Below, in pieces: positions 56,652-64,000 of a DNA stretch of 64,000 nucleotides (positions are counted from its first letter, which is position 1; each line of letters begins with the position of its first letter). Source of the stretch: Streptomyces stelliscabiei. Lineage in GTDB: Bacteria > Actinomycetota > Actinomycetes > Streptomycetales > Streptomycetaceae. A model generated the notes under the pieces. The model made no database searches, had not been told where the DNA came from, and saw only the letters and a list, made by a program, of their open reading frames with translations. The translations under genes and the position numbers were made by a program. The DNA lies in assembly GCF_014873495.1 (NCBI RefSeq), contig NZ_JADBGF010000001.1, positions 5,704,001 through 5,768,000 of the forward strand, in the 5' to 3' direction.

Positions 56652-58534
56652 CAGGTCTCCTCTCCGCGCTGCTCGGCGGCGGCGGTGCGGGCGTCGTGTG
56701 GGGCGCGGCGGCGGCCGGCCTTGCTGGTGCAGGGCTGGCCCTCCTGGGCGACGCAGCCCTCCTGGGGGCAGGCGATGGCGAGCGCCCCGGTGGTCGTGGT
56801 CCGGCCGAGCTGGGCTCGGATCTGGTCGGGCATGTAGCCGCGGTCGGGCATGGGCGCCTCCTCCAACGGGCGGGCACACGGACGGGGTTGAGGGGGCCGG
56901 GGCGGGGTGGCGCCGACGGCTGCGGGGAGGTGGCCGTACTGGTCGCGCAGAAGCGGGGCCGCGCGCAGTACGCCGTAGCGGTGCAGCGCGGCCGCCGGTC
57001 CGTGGGTGGCGGCGACGGCCAGGACGTCGGCGTCGCTGGCCGCCGCGCGCTGCCGGTACGTGGCCTTCGCGGGCAGCTGCTCGCCCTCGGCCTGGCGGTG
57101 AGCGCGGAGCTCGGCGAGCCGGTCGTTCAGCTCGCGGGCGCGCCGCCAGTGCTCGCTGGTCGCCTGCCGGTTGACCGTGCAGGACTCGCACGTGGCGCCG
57201 GTCGGCCAGAGTCGGCCGTCCTCGCACAGCGGCTGGCCGCAGCCGCGGTGGACGACGCCGACGGCGAGGAGCCAGGCGGCGATGTCGCGGATGGGTCCGG
57301 CGTCGCGGTAGCGGGTGGCGATCCGGGCGGCCATCCGCTCCGGCGTCATCAGCGTGGTGGCGCCCTGGTCGAGCTGGCGGCCGATCTCGCGGGCTACCTT
57401 CCGCAGCAGGAAGCGGTTGGTGTCCGGCTGCTGCAGGAGGTGGCGGACGGGGGCAAGGCTGACGTGGATGCGCTCGGTCCAGCGCAACTCCGGTCCGCTG
57501 TACGCCTGTCCGGTCGACGGCTGCTGGGTGGGGCGGGTGCCGCGCGGAGCGCGAGAGACGCCGGGCCCGAACGTGCCGTCGGTCAACTCGCTCGCGTCGA
57601 CCGGGGGCTTACCTACGGTCACTCGCCTACGGCGGGAACCACCATCCTCCTGGGGCGCAGCAACAACGTCAGTGGGAACCCCGGTGTATTCCTTGATCGC
57701 GAGGGATCCGCCATCGGTGGCCGGACCGGATCCGCCATGGTTGTCCGCACTCGCCTCACCGTGCTGGCCTGACGCGGCCGGGGCCTCGACGTCCACCGCG
57801 GTCACGGGGGTGTCGAGGTCGAGGGCGAGCTGCTCGGCGAGGATCGGGTGGGAGTTCACGGCCACGGTGTGGCGGCCCTGGTGGCCGGTGCGGTGGCCGA
57901 CGCTGACCCAGCCGGTGGCCTCCAGGTCGTGGATGATGCGGCGCGCGGTCCGCTCGGACAGGGGCTTGCCCGGGGTCTTGCCGTGGTGGTGGAACAGTTC
58001 GCCCGCCAGCTCGGCGGCGGTGGGCTGATAGCCCGGGCTGTACTTGGCGGTGTGCGCCATCAGCAGCGCGGCACGCAGGCGGCGCGGCTCGAGGGCGTCG
58101 CACATCGCCACGGCGACCGTGACGTACCGCTCGGCGTCGACGACGGACCGGACCTGACGGATCGCGGTGCGCCCCTTGCCGGACTTGCGGGTCATGCGGC
58201 GGGTGGAGAACTCCGGCAGCCCGCCGTCCGGGCCCGGGTGCCGGCCCTCGGTGAGAGCGCGCTGGAAGTCGCGCAGGGACAGGCCGCAGAAGCGGGCCAT
58301 CTCGGTGACGTGGGCGTTGCAGTGCTCGGGGTTGGTGTCGACGTCGAGGGCGGCCATCTTGGCCCACGCCTTGATGAACGCGTCGGAGTAGTGGGGGCCG
58401 CGGTAGATGCGCTCGGGGATCTCGACGGTCTGGACGGCGCGGCGCTGCGGGCGGCGGGGCCTGACCCGGGCCACGCCACCGGCCCCGCCACGGATGTGGC
58501 GGGGCTCGGCGGCGGTGGCACGGGCAGCGGTCAT
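56651..58534 (-). CDS. Large winged-helix protein fused to a zinc finger (candidate replication protein)
   Basis: 627 residues from ATG 58534. N-terminal half: RFCGLSLRDFQRALTEG and a winged-helix pattern with AKYSPGYQPTAAELAGELFHHHGKTPGKPLSERTARRIIHDLEATGWVSVGHRTG. Central CGQPLCED...CESC zinc site near residue 430-445. C-terminal 66 residues are a zinc finger (ACPQEGCVAQEGQPC) which has its own GGAGGAGGCGCCC and ATG at 56851. Winged-helix replication initiators of similar layout occur in actinobacterial plasmids and phages; no helicase motif is present. Confidence 0.65.
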   Translation of the reverse strand: MTAARATAAEPRHIRGGAGGVARVRPRRPQRRAVQTVEIPERIYRGPHYSDAFIKAWAKMAALDVDTNPEHCNAHVTEMARFCGLSLRDFQRALTEGRHPGPDGGLPEFSTRRMTRKSGKGRTAIRQVRSVVDAERYVTVAVAMCDALEPRRLRAALLMAHTAKYSPGYQPTAAELAGELFHHHGKTPGKPLSERTARRIIHDLEATGWVSVGHRTGHQGRHTVAVNSHPILAEQLALDLDTPVTAVDVEAPAASGQHGEASADNHGGSGPATDGGSLAIKEYTGVPTDVVAAPQEDGGSRRRRVTVGKPPVDASELTDGTFGPGVSRAPRGTRPTQQPSTGQAYSGPELRWTERIHVSLAPVRHLLQQPDTNRFLLRKVAREIGRQLDQGATTLMTPERMAARIATRYRDAGPIRDIAAWLLAVGVVHRGCGQPLCEDGRLWPTGATCESCTVNRQATSEHWRRARELNDRLAELRAHRQAEGEQLPAKATYRQRAAASDADVLAVAATHGPAAALHRYGVLRAAPLLRDQYGHLPAAVGATPPRPPQPRPCARPLEEAPMPDRGYMPDQIRAQLGRTTTTGALAIACPQEGCVAQEGQPCTSKAGRRRAPHDARTAAAEQRGEET

Positions 58535-58537
58535 CGG

Positions 58538-58639
58538 TCAGGCGCGGCCGGTGCAGGCGGTCAGGACCAGCTCGGCCGTGGTGAGAGCGGCGCCCAGGAG
58601 GAGCAGGGCGCGGTATGCCCGCCGACGGGGGCGGCTCAC
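58538..58639 (-). CDS. Possible 33-residue membrane peptide
   Basis: GTG 58639 overlaps the preceding stop. Product is basic then hydrophobic (RAYRALLLLGAALTTAELVLTA). Translational coupling supports it, but nothing else does. Confidence 0.4.
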   Translation of the reverse strand: MSRPRRRAYRALLLLGAALTTAELVLTACTGRA

Positions 58640-59184
58640 TGGTCACCGCCGGTGGCGTGGGCGATGTACTGGGCGCGTTCGGCGGCGTATGCGGCGCGTT
58701 CGGCGCGGGCCGGCTCGAGGAGGAAGGAGGGGATGGCGAGGAACAGTCCGGGCTGGCCGTTGTACGAGCCCCGGGTGAGGAGGCGGGTGTAGAGCCAGCC
58801 GCGCTGGGTCAGGACGTGCAGCTGCACCTGGACCTGACCGGTCGTGAGGCCGGTGTCCTCGGCCAGCTGCTCGATGTCGGGACGGTTGCGGCTGTTGACC
58901 AGGCCGGATTTGTAATGGGCGTAGCCGAGGAGGGTGAGCGCGACGAGGCGGGCCTCAGGGTGCATGCGGCTCATGCGCAGGGCGCGAGGGAAGAGGCTGC
59001 GCAGGTTCTCGTCGCCCTTCAGCTGACCCGGGGCGATGGATTCAGCCGGGGTCCGAGCGGGCTGCGTGTCCGCCGCGGGCGGCAGGCTCGGGGCCGCGGC
59101 GGGGGCCGGAGTGGTGGGCTTGGGCGGGGTGCGGCGGGGGCCCATGGTGGCGGGCGACGGGCGCGGAGTGGTCGGGCAAGTCAT
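58636..59184 (-). CDS. Winged-helix DNA-binding protein
   Basis: 182 residues from ATG 59184. A Pro/Ala linker, then HPEARLVALTLLGYAHYKSGLVNSRNRPDIEQLAEDTGLTTGQVQVQLHVLTQRGWLYTRLL, a winged helix-turn-helix. Together with the large protein downstream it may form the replication or early regulation unit. Confidence 0.65.
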   Translation of the reverse strand: MTCPTTPRPSPATMGPRRTPPKPTTPAPAAAPSLPPAADTQPARTPAESIAPGQLKGDENLRSLFPRALRMSRMHPEARLVALTLLGYAHYKSGLVNSRNRPDIEQLAEDTGLTTGQVQVQLHVLTQRGWLYTRLLTRGSYNGQPGLFLAIPSFLLEPARAERAAYAAERAQYIAHATGGDQ

Positions 59185-60335
59185 AGGTTCAGGTCCTTCC
59201 GGTGGTCGACCGCCTCCTGGGCGGCTCGGTAGGCGGCGGGGGTGGAGCGGCGTTTGCCGGACGCGATCGCGCGGTCGTCGGCGAGCGCGGAGGCGGACTG
59301 CGGGCTGAGGGGGAGTTCGCTGGGCGGGCGGCCGTATCCGGGCGGGGGTTCGGGTTTCCCGGCGAGGGCGTTGGGGGTGTGGAGGGGGCAGCGGAGGCCT
59401 TGGATGTAGGGGCGGATGCCGTCCACGGCCCGGCAGTGACGGCGCTCGGATCCGATCCAGTGCCGGCACTCCGGGCCGGGACGGTCCTCGCTCACCCCTC
59501 GGCGTCCTTGGCGGGGGTCGCGGTCGGCGTCGGGCTCCCAGGGCACGGCGGCACCGGACTCCGGCCCAGTGCCGGGCTCCTCGATGTACGCGGCCAGCTC
59601 GACCAGGGCGCGGTCGCCGCCGTCCGCCGACAGCGTCAGCTCCGTGCGCGGCGGCCTCCACCCGCGCGGCCCCTGGCGCGCCGGGTACCGGAACTCCTGG
59701 ACTTCCTCCGCGCCCAGCACGCCGGCCCATCCGGCCATCGCGGCGCGGGCCTGGTCGACGGGCAGCCCGTCCAGGCGTCCCTTCGCCATGCCGCCGCCCG
59801 CGGCCGGACCGTTGTAGACCGGCCCGAAGGTCCACGGGACCGGTGCCAGGCTGGTGTTGGCTTCCTGCAGTTCGGTCACCAGGCGCAGCGCGGGCTGCGC
59901 CTGGTACGCGGCGGCGGTCAGCGCCGCGGCCTTGTGGTTCAGCCACGCGGTCTCGGCGAGCGAGCTGTAGGTGTGCGTGGTCTCATCGCGCCAGCCGCAG
60001 GAACAGCCAGCGGTGTGGGAGCTGTAGAAGCGGTACCAGCCGCGGACCACCATGTCCGCGTGAGTGATCTTCCGCCCGTGGCCGCGGACCGGGCCGATCG
60101 CGTCGAGGGTGCGCCACACCCGGACCACGTCGCGCGGGTAATCAGTACGGCGGGCCGTCGGCGGGTGCGGTGGGGTGTAGGCGGAGAGGGCCTCGGGCGG
60201 GTCTCCGGCCAGGTCCCACTGGCCGGTGCGCTGGACGATCTCCCGTACCCGCATGCGTCCGCCGAGGTGGTCGGTGATGTCACCGAGTCGTACGTCCCGC
60301 ACCGGCAGGGCGAGGACTACGAACTGCTCGGTCAT
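59181..60335 (-). CDS. Large early protein with zinc-site cysteines
   Basis: 384 residues from ATG 60335. CSCGWRDETTHTY in the middle and CRHWIGSERRHCRAVDG plus LRCPLH near the C-terminus suggest two metal sites. Central segment SLAPVPWTFGPVYNGPAAGGGMA is not assigned. Function unknown. Confidence 0.5.
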   Translation of the reverse strand: MTEQFVVLALPVRDVRLGDITDHLGGRMRVREIVQRTGQWDLAGDPPEALSAYTPPHPPTARRTDYPRDVVRVWRTLDAIGPVRGHGRKITHADMVVRGWYRFYSSHTAGCSCGWRDETTHTYSSLAETAWLNHKAAALTAAAYQAQPALRLVTELQEANTSLAPVPWTFGPVYNGPAAGGGMAKGRLDGLPVDQARAAMAGWAGVLGAEEVQEFRYPARQGPRGWRPPRTELTLSADGGDRALVELAAYIEEPGTGPESGAAVPWEPDADRDPRQGRRGVSEDRPGPECRHWIGSERRHCRAVDGIRPYIQGLRCPLHTPNALAGKPEPPPGYGRPPSELPLSPQSASALADDRAIASGKRRSTPAAYRAAQEAVDHRKDLNL

Positions 60336-60357
60336 GAGGCTCCGTTCAGGGCTTGGG

Positions 60358-60404
60358 GCCGGTCGGGTGGGACGAGGTGTCAGGTCACGTCCCGCCCGAC
60401 CGGC
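60358..60404 (-). terminator. Hairpin inside the early operon
   Basis: A 16-bp stem with one G:U pair (GCCGGTCGGGTGGGAC against GTCCCGCCCGACCGGC), 15-nt loop, in the 83-bp gap upstream of the 384-residue gene. It is the only clear transcriptional break in the 49-64 kb operon. Confidence 0.7.
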
Positions 60405-60418
60405 GGTATGGGGGCGGG

Positions 60419-60679
60419 TCAGGCCGCATCCGGGGCGGGGCGCTGGCGGGGGGTGCCGCAGCCGGGGCAGGTGGCGGTTCCGTCGCCGTCGTCCTCGTGC
60501 TCGGTGGCCCCTGGGCAGGTGCCCTCGCACTCGGCGGGCGGGGCCGCCGGGTCATCGGTGTGGAAGCCGGTGTAGGCGCCGGCCGTACGGCGGTTGCGCA
60601 GGTGCGGGGTGCCGGACGCGAAGGCGATGGCGGCGGCCAGGCCGAGGAGGGCGGCGGCGATCTGGGCGCTCTGGGTCAC
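60419..60679 (-). CDS. Small membrane/zinc protein
   Basis: 86 residues: N-terminal hydrophobic helix (QIAAALLGLAAAIAFAS), then CEGTCPG and CPGCG cysteines. Anchored zinc-binding protein of unknown role. Confidence 0.55.
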   Translation of the reverse strand: MTQSAQIAAALLGLAAAIAFASGTPHLRNRRTAGAYTGFHTDDPAAPPAECEGTCPGATEHEDDGDGTATCPGCGTPRQRPAPDAA

Positions 60680-60891
60680 GGCCGTGCTCCTTCGCGGTGG
60701 GCGGGGCGGCAGGGGATGTGGTCGAGCCAGTCGGCTCGGCCGGTGCTGCCGCCGAGGTAGGACCAGGTGAGGACGGAGCCGCGAGGGTTGGCCTTGGGGC
60801 GGGTGGCGACGGTGAACCAGTCCCCGGTGGGCTGGCGGACCTGGTCGCCGGGCCGGAGGTCAAGGACGGGGCAGGTCGGCAGGCTGCTCAC
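60676..60891 (-). CDS. Small early protein, beta-rich
   Basis: 71 residues from a GTG overlapping the preceding stop (VLDLRPGDQVRQPTGDWFTVATRP). SH3-like strand pattern. Unknown function. Confidence 0.5.
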   Translation of the reverse strand: MSSLPTCPVLDLRPGDQVRQPTGDWFTVATRPKANPRGSVLTWSYLGGSTGRADWLDHIPCRPAHREGARP

Positions 60892-61400
60892 CGCACCTCC
60901 GTATTGGTGTGGTGCTCCCAGGGGCCGACGAACGTGTCGAGGCTGGCGTCCGGAGTGGTGGTGCCGAAGCGCTTGCCGCACTGGCAGGTGCCGTGGAGTT
61001 CGCAGTCGCCGTACTGGACGACCAGGGCGTGGCCGCCGCCGAGGGTTTCCCGGAAGTCCGGGTCGGGGTCGACGTCGTGGGGTTCGCGGTCGGCCTGGGC
61101 GAGCAGTTCGGCGGCGGCCTTGGGGGTGTGGCCGGCGGCCTGCAGGGTGGTGAGGATCTGGGCGCGAGCAGTGGACGCCGCCCCGGTCGGCTGGGCGCCG
61201 GCCGGGGTGTCCTTCTCCTCGCTGATCGTCAGCGCGCTGTCGATGGCCTCGGCCAGCTGCGGGATGGTGGCCGTCCAGTCGGGGTCCGTGCTACGGCCGA
61301 GCAGCTGCACGACACCCGCCCGGACCTCGTGCCCGACGTACGGGCGGCGGAGGTTCGGCTGGTGGAGGGCGGCGGCGATGACCGCGGCGCGCGCCGTCAT
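60888..61400 (-). CDS. Early protein with zinc site
   Basis: 170 residues from ATG 61400. Helical N-terminus (AAVIAAALHQPNLRRPYVGHEVRAGVVQLLG), and CELHGTCQCGKRF at the C-terminal end. Unknown function. Confidence 0.55.
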   Translation of the reverse strand: MTARAAVIAAALHQPNLRRPYVGHEVRAGVVQLLGRSTDPDWTATIPQLAEAIDSALTISEEKDTPAGAQPTGAASTARAQILTTLQAAGHTPKAAAELLAQADREPHDVDPDPDFRETLGGGHALVVQYGDCELHGTCQCGKRFGTTTPDASLDTFVGPWEHHTNTEVR

Positions 61401-61621
61401 CGGGCACCGCCACTGTGGCCGCCGGTGCGCAGGTCGGCGCGGGCACGGTCGATGGCCGCGCACCGGGTGCAGCCGGGGGCCGTGCAGGTGTGGAACAGCG
61501 GGACGTGGTCGCCGGGCCGGGATGTGCCGACGAGTCCGCCGTTCCAGACCTGGCGGGCCTGCTGCTGGGCCTTGCCGGTCTCGGCCATGCGAGGACGCTG
61601 AGCACGGGGACGGGCAGCCAT
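61397..61621 (-). CDS. Small zinc-finger-like protein
   Basis: 74 residues with HTCTAPGCTRCAAIDRARADL, a cysteine/histidine cluster of zinc-binding type. Basic N-terminus. Confidence 0.55.
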   Translation of the reverse strand: MAARPRAQRPRMAETGKAQQQARQVWNGGLVGTSRPGDHVPLFHTCTAPGCTRCAAIDRARADLRTGGHSGGAR

Positions 61622-62106
61622 CAGCCCTCACCGCCATCGGCCTCGTACCCGGAGACCGTCCACTGCTCCAAGGGCGCGTTCCAGACCACCGACCAGGCGT
61701 TGTGATCAGTGACGGTGCCGTCGATGTCGATGCCGATCGGCATACCGGCGGCGACGGCCGCGTTGAGGGCGGCGGCGATGTCCTGCCAGTACGACCGCTC
61801 GGTGCGGGGCACGGGGAACGCCGTGTCAGCGGGAAGCGTGCCGAACTCACGCAGCAGCCTGGCGACTTCGGCGCAGTCGGTGAGGCCACCGTCGAGGAGC
61901 GCCCGGCCGCGGTCCTCGAAGAGAGTGGCGGCCTGCTCGATGGCGGTGCGGGCGGCAGTCTCGGCTGCCCGTTGGGCGACGGGCAGGACGGCGTCGGTCA
62001 GGGTGCCGGCCTGGCCGAGGATCTCGACGGGCATGGTGTGCGGCACGGCGGCCGCGGCGATGAGCGCCTCGCCGAGCTGGTCGCGGAGGCTGGGCTGCTC
62101 CATCAC
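61621..62106 (-). CDS. Early protein with a HAD-like DxDGT motif
   Basis: 161 residues. The front is helical. Near the end GMPIGIDIDGTVTDHNAW looks like haloacid dehalogenase motif I, but only about 30 residues follow, so a complete HAD fold is absent. It may be a coincidence or a remnant. Confidence 0.5.
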   Translation of the reverse strand: MMEQPSLRDQLGEALIAAAAVPHTMPVEILGQAGTLTDAVLPVAQRAAETAARTAIEQAATLFEDRGRALLDGGLTDCAEVARLLREFGTLPADTAFPVPRTERSYWQDIAAALNAAVAAGMPIGIDIDGTVTDHNAWSVVWNAPLEQWTVSGYEADGGEG

Positions 62107-62903
62107 GCGTCACCCGCCTGAGCGGACTGGTCCTGCTTGGCCCGCCAGGTGGCTGCCTCGTCCACGGTGAGCTGGTGGGTGGCGCGGAGTTCGACCTCGA
62201 TGCCGTCGACCTCGGTGGCGGCGTTGACGTGACGGAAGACGAGGACGTGCGGGCTGGTTCCGCCGCGGGTCTGGTCCGTCACTTCCACGCCGAGGGTGCG
62301 GGCGATCTCTTCGAGGCTCTCGATCGTGTCGGCCTTGAGGCGGAGCTTGCCGTTGCTGGAGGCGTCGTCGTGGCCGAAGGTGTAGGCGGCGGTGATGGTG
62401 AGGCCGGGGTGTTCAGCGGTCAAGCGGCGGCCCAGCGTGGCCATGCGGGCGGTGCAGGTCTGCAGTGCCTCGAGTGCGGCGAGCGGGCCCGGCACGGCGT
62501 CCGCCTCGGCGGTCTCCGCCGGGGCCGGCTCCTCGTCCTGGTGGAGGATCAGGCCGAGGTCGAACAGGCTGTTCACCTTGTCGATTCGGTCGTGTCCGCA
62601 GGCCACGCACGGCCGGACCAGGTCGAAGGACACGTTCTCGGCTTCGTGGTCGATGCGGTAGCGCAGGTACTCGGGGAGACCCGGCACCAGGAAGGCGCGC
62701 GCCTCTTCCACCTGCTCGGGCAGGCCTTCAGCGGTGTACTGCCAGTCGAGGGAGGTGGCATCCGTGCAGAGCGTGCTGCCGGCGCAGGCCCGCGCCAGTC
62801 GCACGATTTCTCGCTGCGCCTCGACGGCGTACTCGGCGTCCTGCTCGGCCTGGGCTGCGGTGCCCTCGGTGTAGGTGGTGAGGGCGAGTTCGACGAGGTT
62901 CAT
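62103..62903 (-). CDS. Early protein with zinc knuckle, unknown
   Basis: 266 residues from ATG 62903. Helical N-terminus (LVELALTTYTEGTAAQAEQDAEYAVEAQREIVRLARACAG), CVACGHDRIDK in the middle, alpha/beta C-terminus. Both starts and stops overlap neighbours by 4 bp. Confidence 0.55.
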   Translation of the reverse strand: MNLVELALTTYTEGTAAQAEQDAEYAVEAQREIVRLARACAGSTLCTDATSLDWQYTAEGLPEQVEEARAFLVPGLPEYLRYRIDHEAENVSFDLVRPCVACGHDRIDKVNSLFDLGLILHQDEEPAPAETAEADAVPGPLAALEALQTCTARMATLGRRLTAEHPGLTITAAYTFGHDDASSNGKLRLKADTIESLEEIARTLGVEVTDQTRGGTSPHVLVFRHVNAATEVDGIEVELRATHQLTVDEAATWRAKQDQSAQAGDA

Positions 62904-63547
62904 ACGGCTACCACCAGGGGCTGCTGCTGGGCGGGGTCGATGACACTGGCGACCCAGGCGGCGGCCTGGTCGACGGTGCGGTTGTCGCTGGTGCGGCGGG
63001 CCCAGGTGAGTCGGTACTCGCCGGGCTCGAGGCGCAGGCGCCGAGGGGGCGGGGTGGGGATGGCTCCGGCCCACCAGCGGAGTCGTCCGCCGGCGGTGTG
63101 GTGGCGGCCGATGGCGCCTACGCAGGCCTCGGGGGTGAGCCGGTCGAGGAGGGTGGTGGTGACGAGGTACTCGTGGGGCTGGTCGTCGAGGCCGGAGGGG
63201 CCGGGACCGTAGCCGTGGAGGACGGGGCGCCCGGGCCACAGGTAGAGGCCGGCCGTCTCGCGCGGGGGCTGGCCGTAGCCGAGGGCGGCGGTGGTGGTGG
63301 CGGTGCGGGTGAGGGATTCGCCGGTGATGAGGTGCGCGGTGTCGCAGGAGCGGCAGATGATGCGGACGGTGACGCGGTCGAGGCCGCCCTCGTGGGCGCA
63401 GTGCTGGTCGGGGCATCCGTGGCGGATCGCGGCGTCGGCCATGGGGCGGATGCCGAGGTCGTGGCGGACGTCGATGTCCCAGGCGGGGTTGGTGCAGGTG
63501 GTGGTGTGGGTGAGTTCGTCCCACCCGAAGTAGGTGTGCTCGATCAT
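62900..63547 (-). CDS. Early protein with zinc finger, unknown
   Basis: 215 residues from ATG 63547. CPDQHCAHEGG and CRSCDTAH cysteine pairs in the N-terminal half, then a mixed C-terminus ending in a strand-rich stretch (RLRLEPGEYRLTWARRTSDNR). No known family. Confidence 0.55.
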   Translation of the reverse strand: MIEHTYFGWDELTHTTTCTNPAWDIDVRHDLGIRPMADAAIRHGCPDQHCAHEGGLDRVTVRIICRSCDTAHLITGESLTRTATTTAALGYGQPPRETAGLYLWPGRPVLHGYGPGPSGLDDQPHEYLVTTTLLDRLTPEACVGAIGRHHTAGGRLRWWAGAIPTPPPRRLRLEPGEYRLTWARRTSDNRTVDQAAAWVASVIDPAQQQPLVVAV

Positions 63548-63825
63548 GCGGCGGTCCTCGGCTTGGCGTGGCGGGCGCGGTGGGCTTGGACGGTGGTGAG
63601 GTGGAGGGTTTCGCCGGTGCACGTGTGGGTGTGGGCGTGCGGGGCGGGGGTGGCCGGCCAGAGCGGCTCGGCCGGGACCGGGGCGGCGGGCTTGGGCGGC
63701 CGCTTCGTGGTCGGGGCGGTGTCGCTGGTGGCGTCGATCAGCAGCTTCAGCAGCCACAGGACGACGCCGGTGCCGAGGGCGGATCCGGTGATGACCAGCC
63801 ATAAGGCCAGCCCGTCGGTCACCAC
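63544..63825 (-). CDS. Small membrane protein
   Basis: 93 residues from GTG 63825 (GTG 63822 is equally possible). One transmembrane helix (LALWLVITGSALGTGVVLWLLKLLI) and a Pro/His-rich cytoplasmic tail (HAHTHTCTGETLH). Overlaps the preceding stop. Confidence 0.5.
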   Translation of the reverse strand: MVTDGLALWLVITGSALGTGVVLWLLKLLIDATSDTAPTTKRPPKPAAPVPAEPLWPATPAPHAHTHTCTGETLHLTTVQAHRARHAKPRTAA

Positions 63826-64000
63826 GGGTGTCCGGCCGGGCGCACGGAGAGGAAGTCCTGCAGCCGGGTCGCAGAGTGGACGGCCTGGTTGTCGAGGAGT
63901 TCGCCGACGTTGGGGCCGCGGAGCTGGACGGTGATCTCGCCGTAGTGGCCGGTGCCGGAGACGACGGTGCCGTGCCGGAGGATCGAGCCGACGGCGAGCT
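63819..64000 (-). CDS. Partial CDS at the window edge
   Basis: The last 59 residues of a gene running out of the window are readable, starting LAVGSILRHGTVVSGTGHYGE and ending RLQDFLSVRPAGHPW. The stop overlaps the next gene. Beta-rich, soluble. No start or family can be assigned. Confidence 0.6.
   Translation of the reverse strand, partial: LAVGSILRHGTVVSGTGHYGEITVQLRGPNVGELLDNQAVHSATRLQDFLSVRPAGHPW

Larger units (their letters stand above)
13513..64000. mobile_element. Prophage (siphovirus type, HK97-like capsid), right end outside window
   Basis: From the tRNA-Pro scar to the window end the region contains a complete head and long-tail module (terminases, portal, protease, capsid, tail tube, chaperone with frameshift, tape measure), lysis genes, an HNH nuclease and a long early operon. 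More than 50 kb is present and no right attachment site or integrase is seen, so the element continues past 64,000. The structural genes appear intact, with no internal stops or frameshifts other than the programmed one. Confidence 0.9.

Noticed and set aside
60226..62121. 631-residue plus-strand frame
   Set aside because: Antisense of several overlapping early genes.

Overview
The window is very GC-rich, uses many GTG starts, and carries gene families typical of Streptomyces (alternative L32 protein with a COG0523 GTPase, XRE/TPR regulator next to a flavoprotein, DUF2637 protein). I read it as a Streptomyces or close actinomycete chromosome with the left part of a large siphovirus-type prophage. 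All calls come from reading the sequence; no database search was run.

Chromosomal part (1 to about 13,512): a partial membrane protein; an NAD-binding RCK-type membrane protein; a zinc-linked group (COG0523 GTPase and a CxxC-less L32 on the minus strand, divergent from a DUF318-type permease and a TIGR03943-type protein, with a Zur-box-like palindrome between them); a 1382-residue protein with helix-turn-helix, NACHT/nSTAND-type ATPase and 14 WD40 repeats; a secreted protein with a duplicated domain and a 12-unit 9-bp repeat at its N-terminus; and an XRE regulator with a membrane segment.

Junction: 13,513-13,554 (minus strand) is only the 3' part of a tRNA-Pro(CGG) gene. This is the expected scar where a phage integrates into a tRNA 3' end; the intact tRNA, and probably the integrase, should lie beyond 64,000. 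A cargo region follows (13,555-19,210): an XRE protein, an XRE/TPR regulator with flavoprotein, several small conserved proteins and a Fic protein flanked by hairpins.

Late phage genes (19,220-40,783, all minus strand) run, in transcription order: small and large terminase, small membrane protein, portal, prohead protease, major capsid, connectors, tail terminator, major tail protein, tail assembly chaperone with a C CCA AAA -1 frameshift, tape measure, minor tail proteins, endolysin (amidase plus LysM), holin candidates and a membrane-anchored collagen-like protein. Three regularly spaced palindromes lie just upstream of the terminase genes.

Right part (41,089-64,000): P-loop protein, HNH nuclease, excisionase-like protein, a lipoprotein divergent from a membrane coiled-coil protein (candidate exclusion genes), a block of membrane proteins resembling Streptomyces conjugative elements (DUF2637), a divergent regulator with a perfect 10+10 palindrome, and a long early operon of small, mostly overlapping genes, many with paired cysteines. 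That operon includes a compact RNA ligase-like protein, a HTH/HNH-like protein, and a large winged-helix protein fused to a zinc finger. No integrase, polymerase, helicase or recombinase was recognised in the window.
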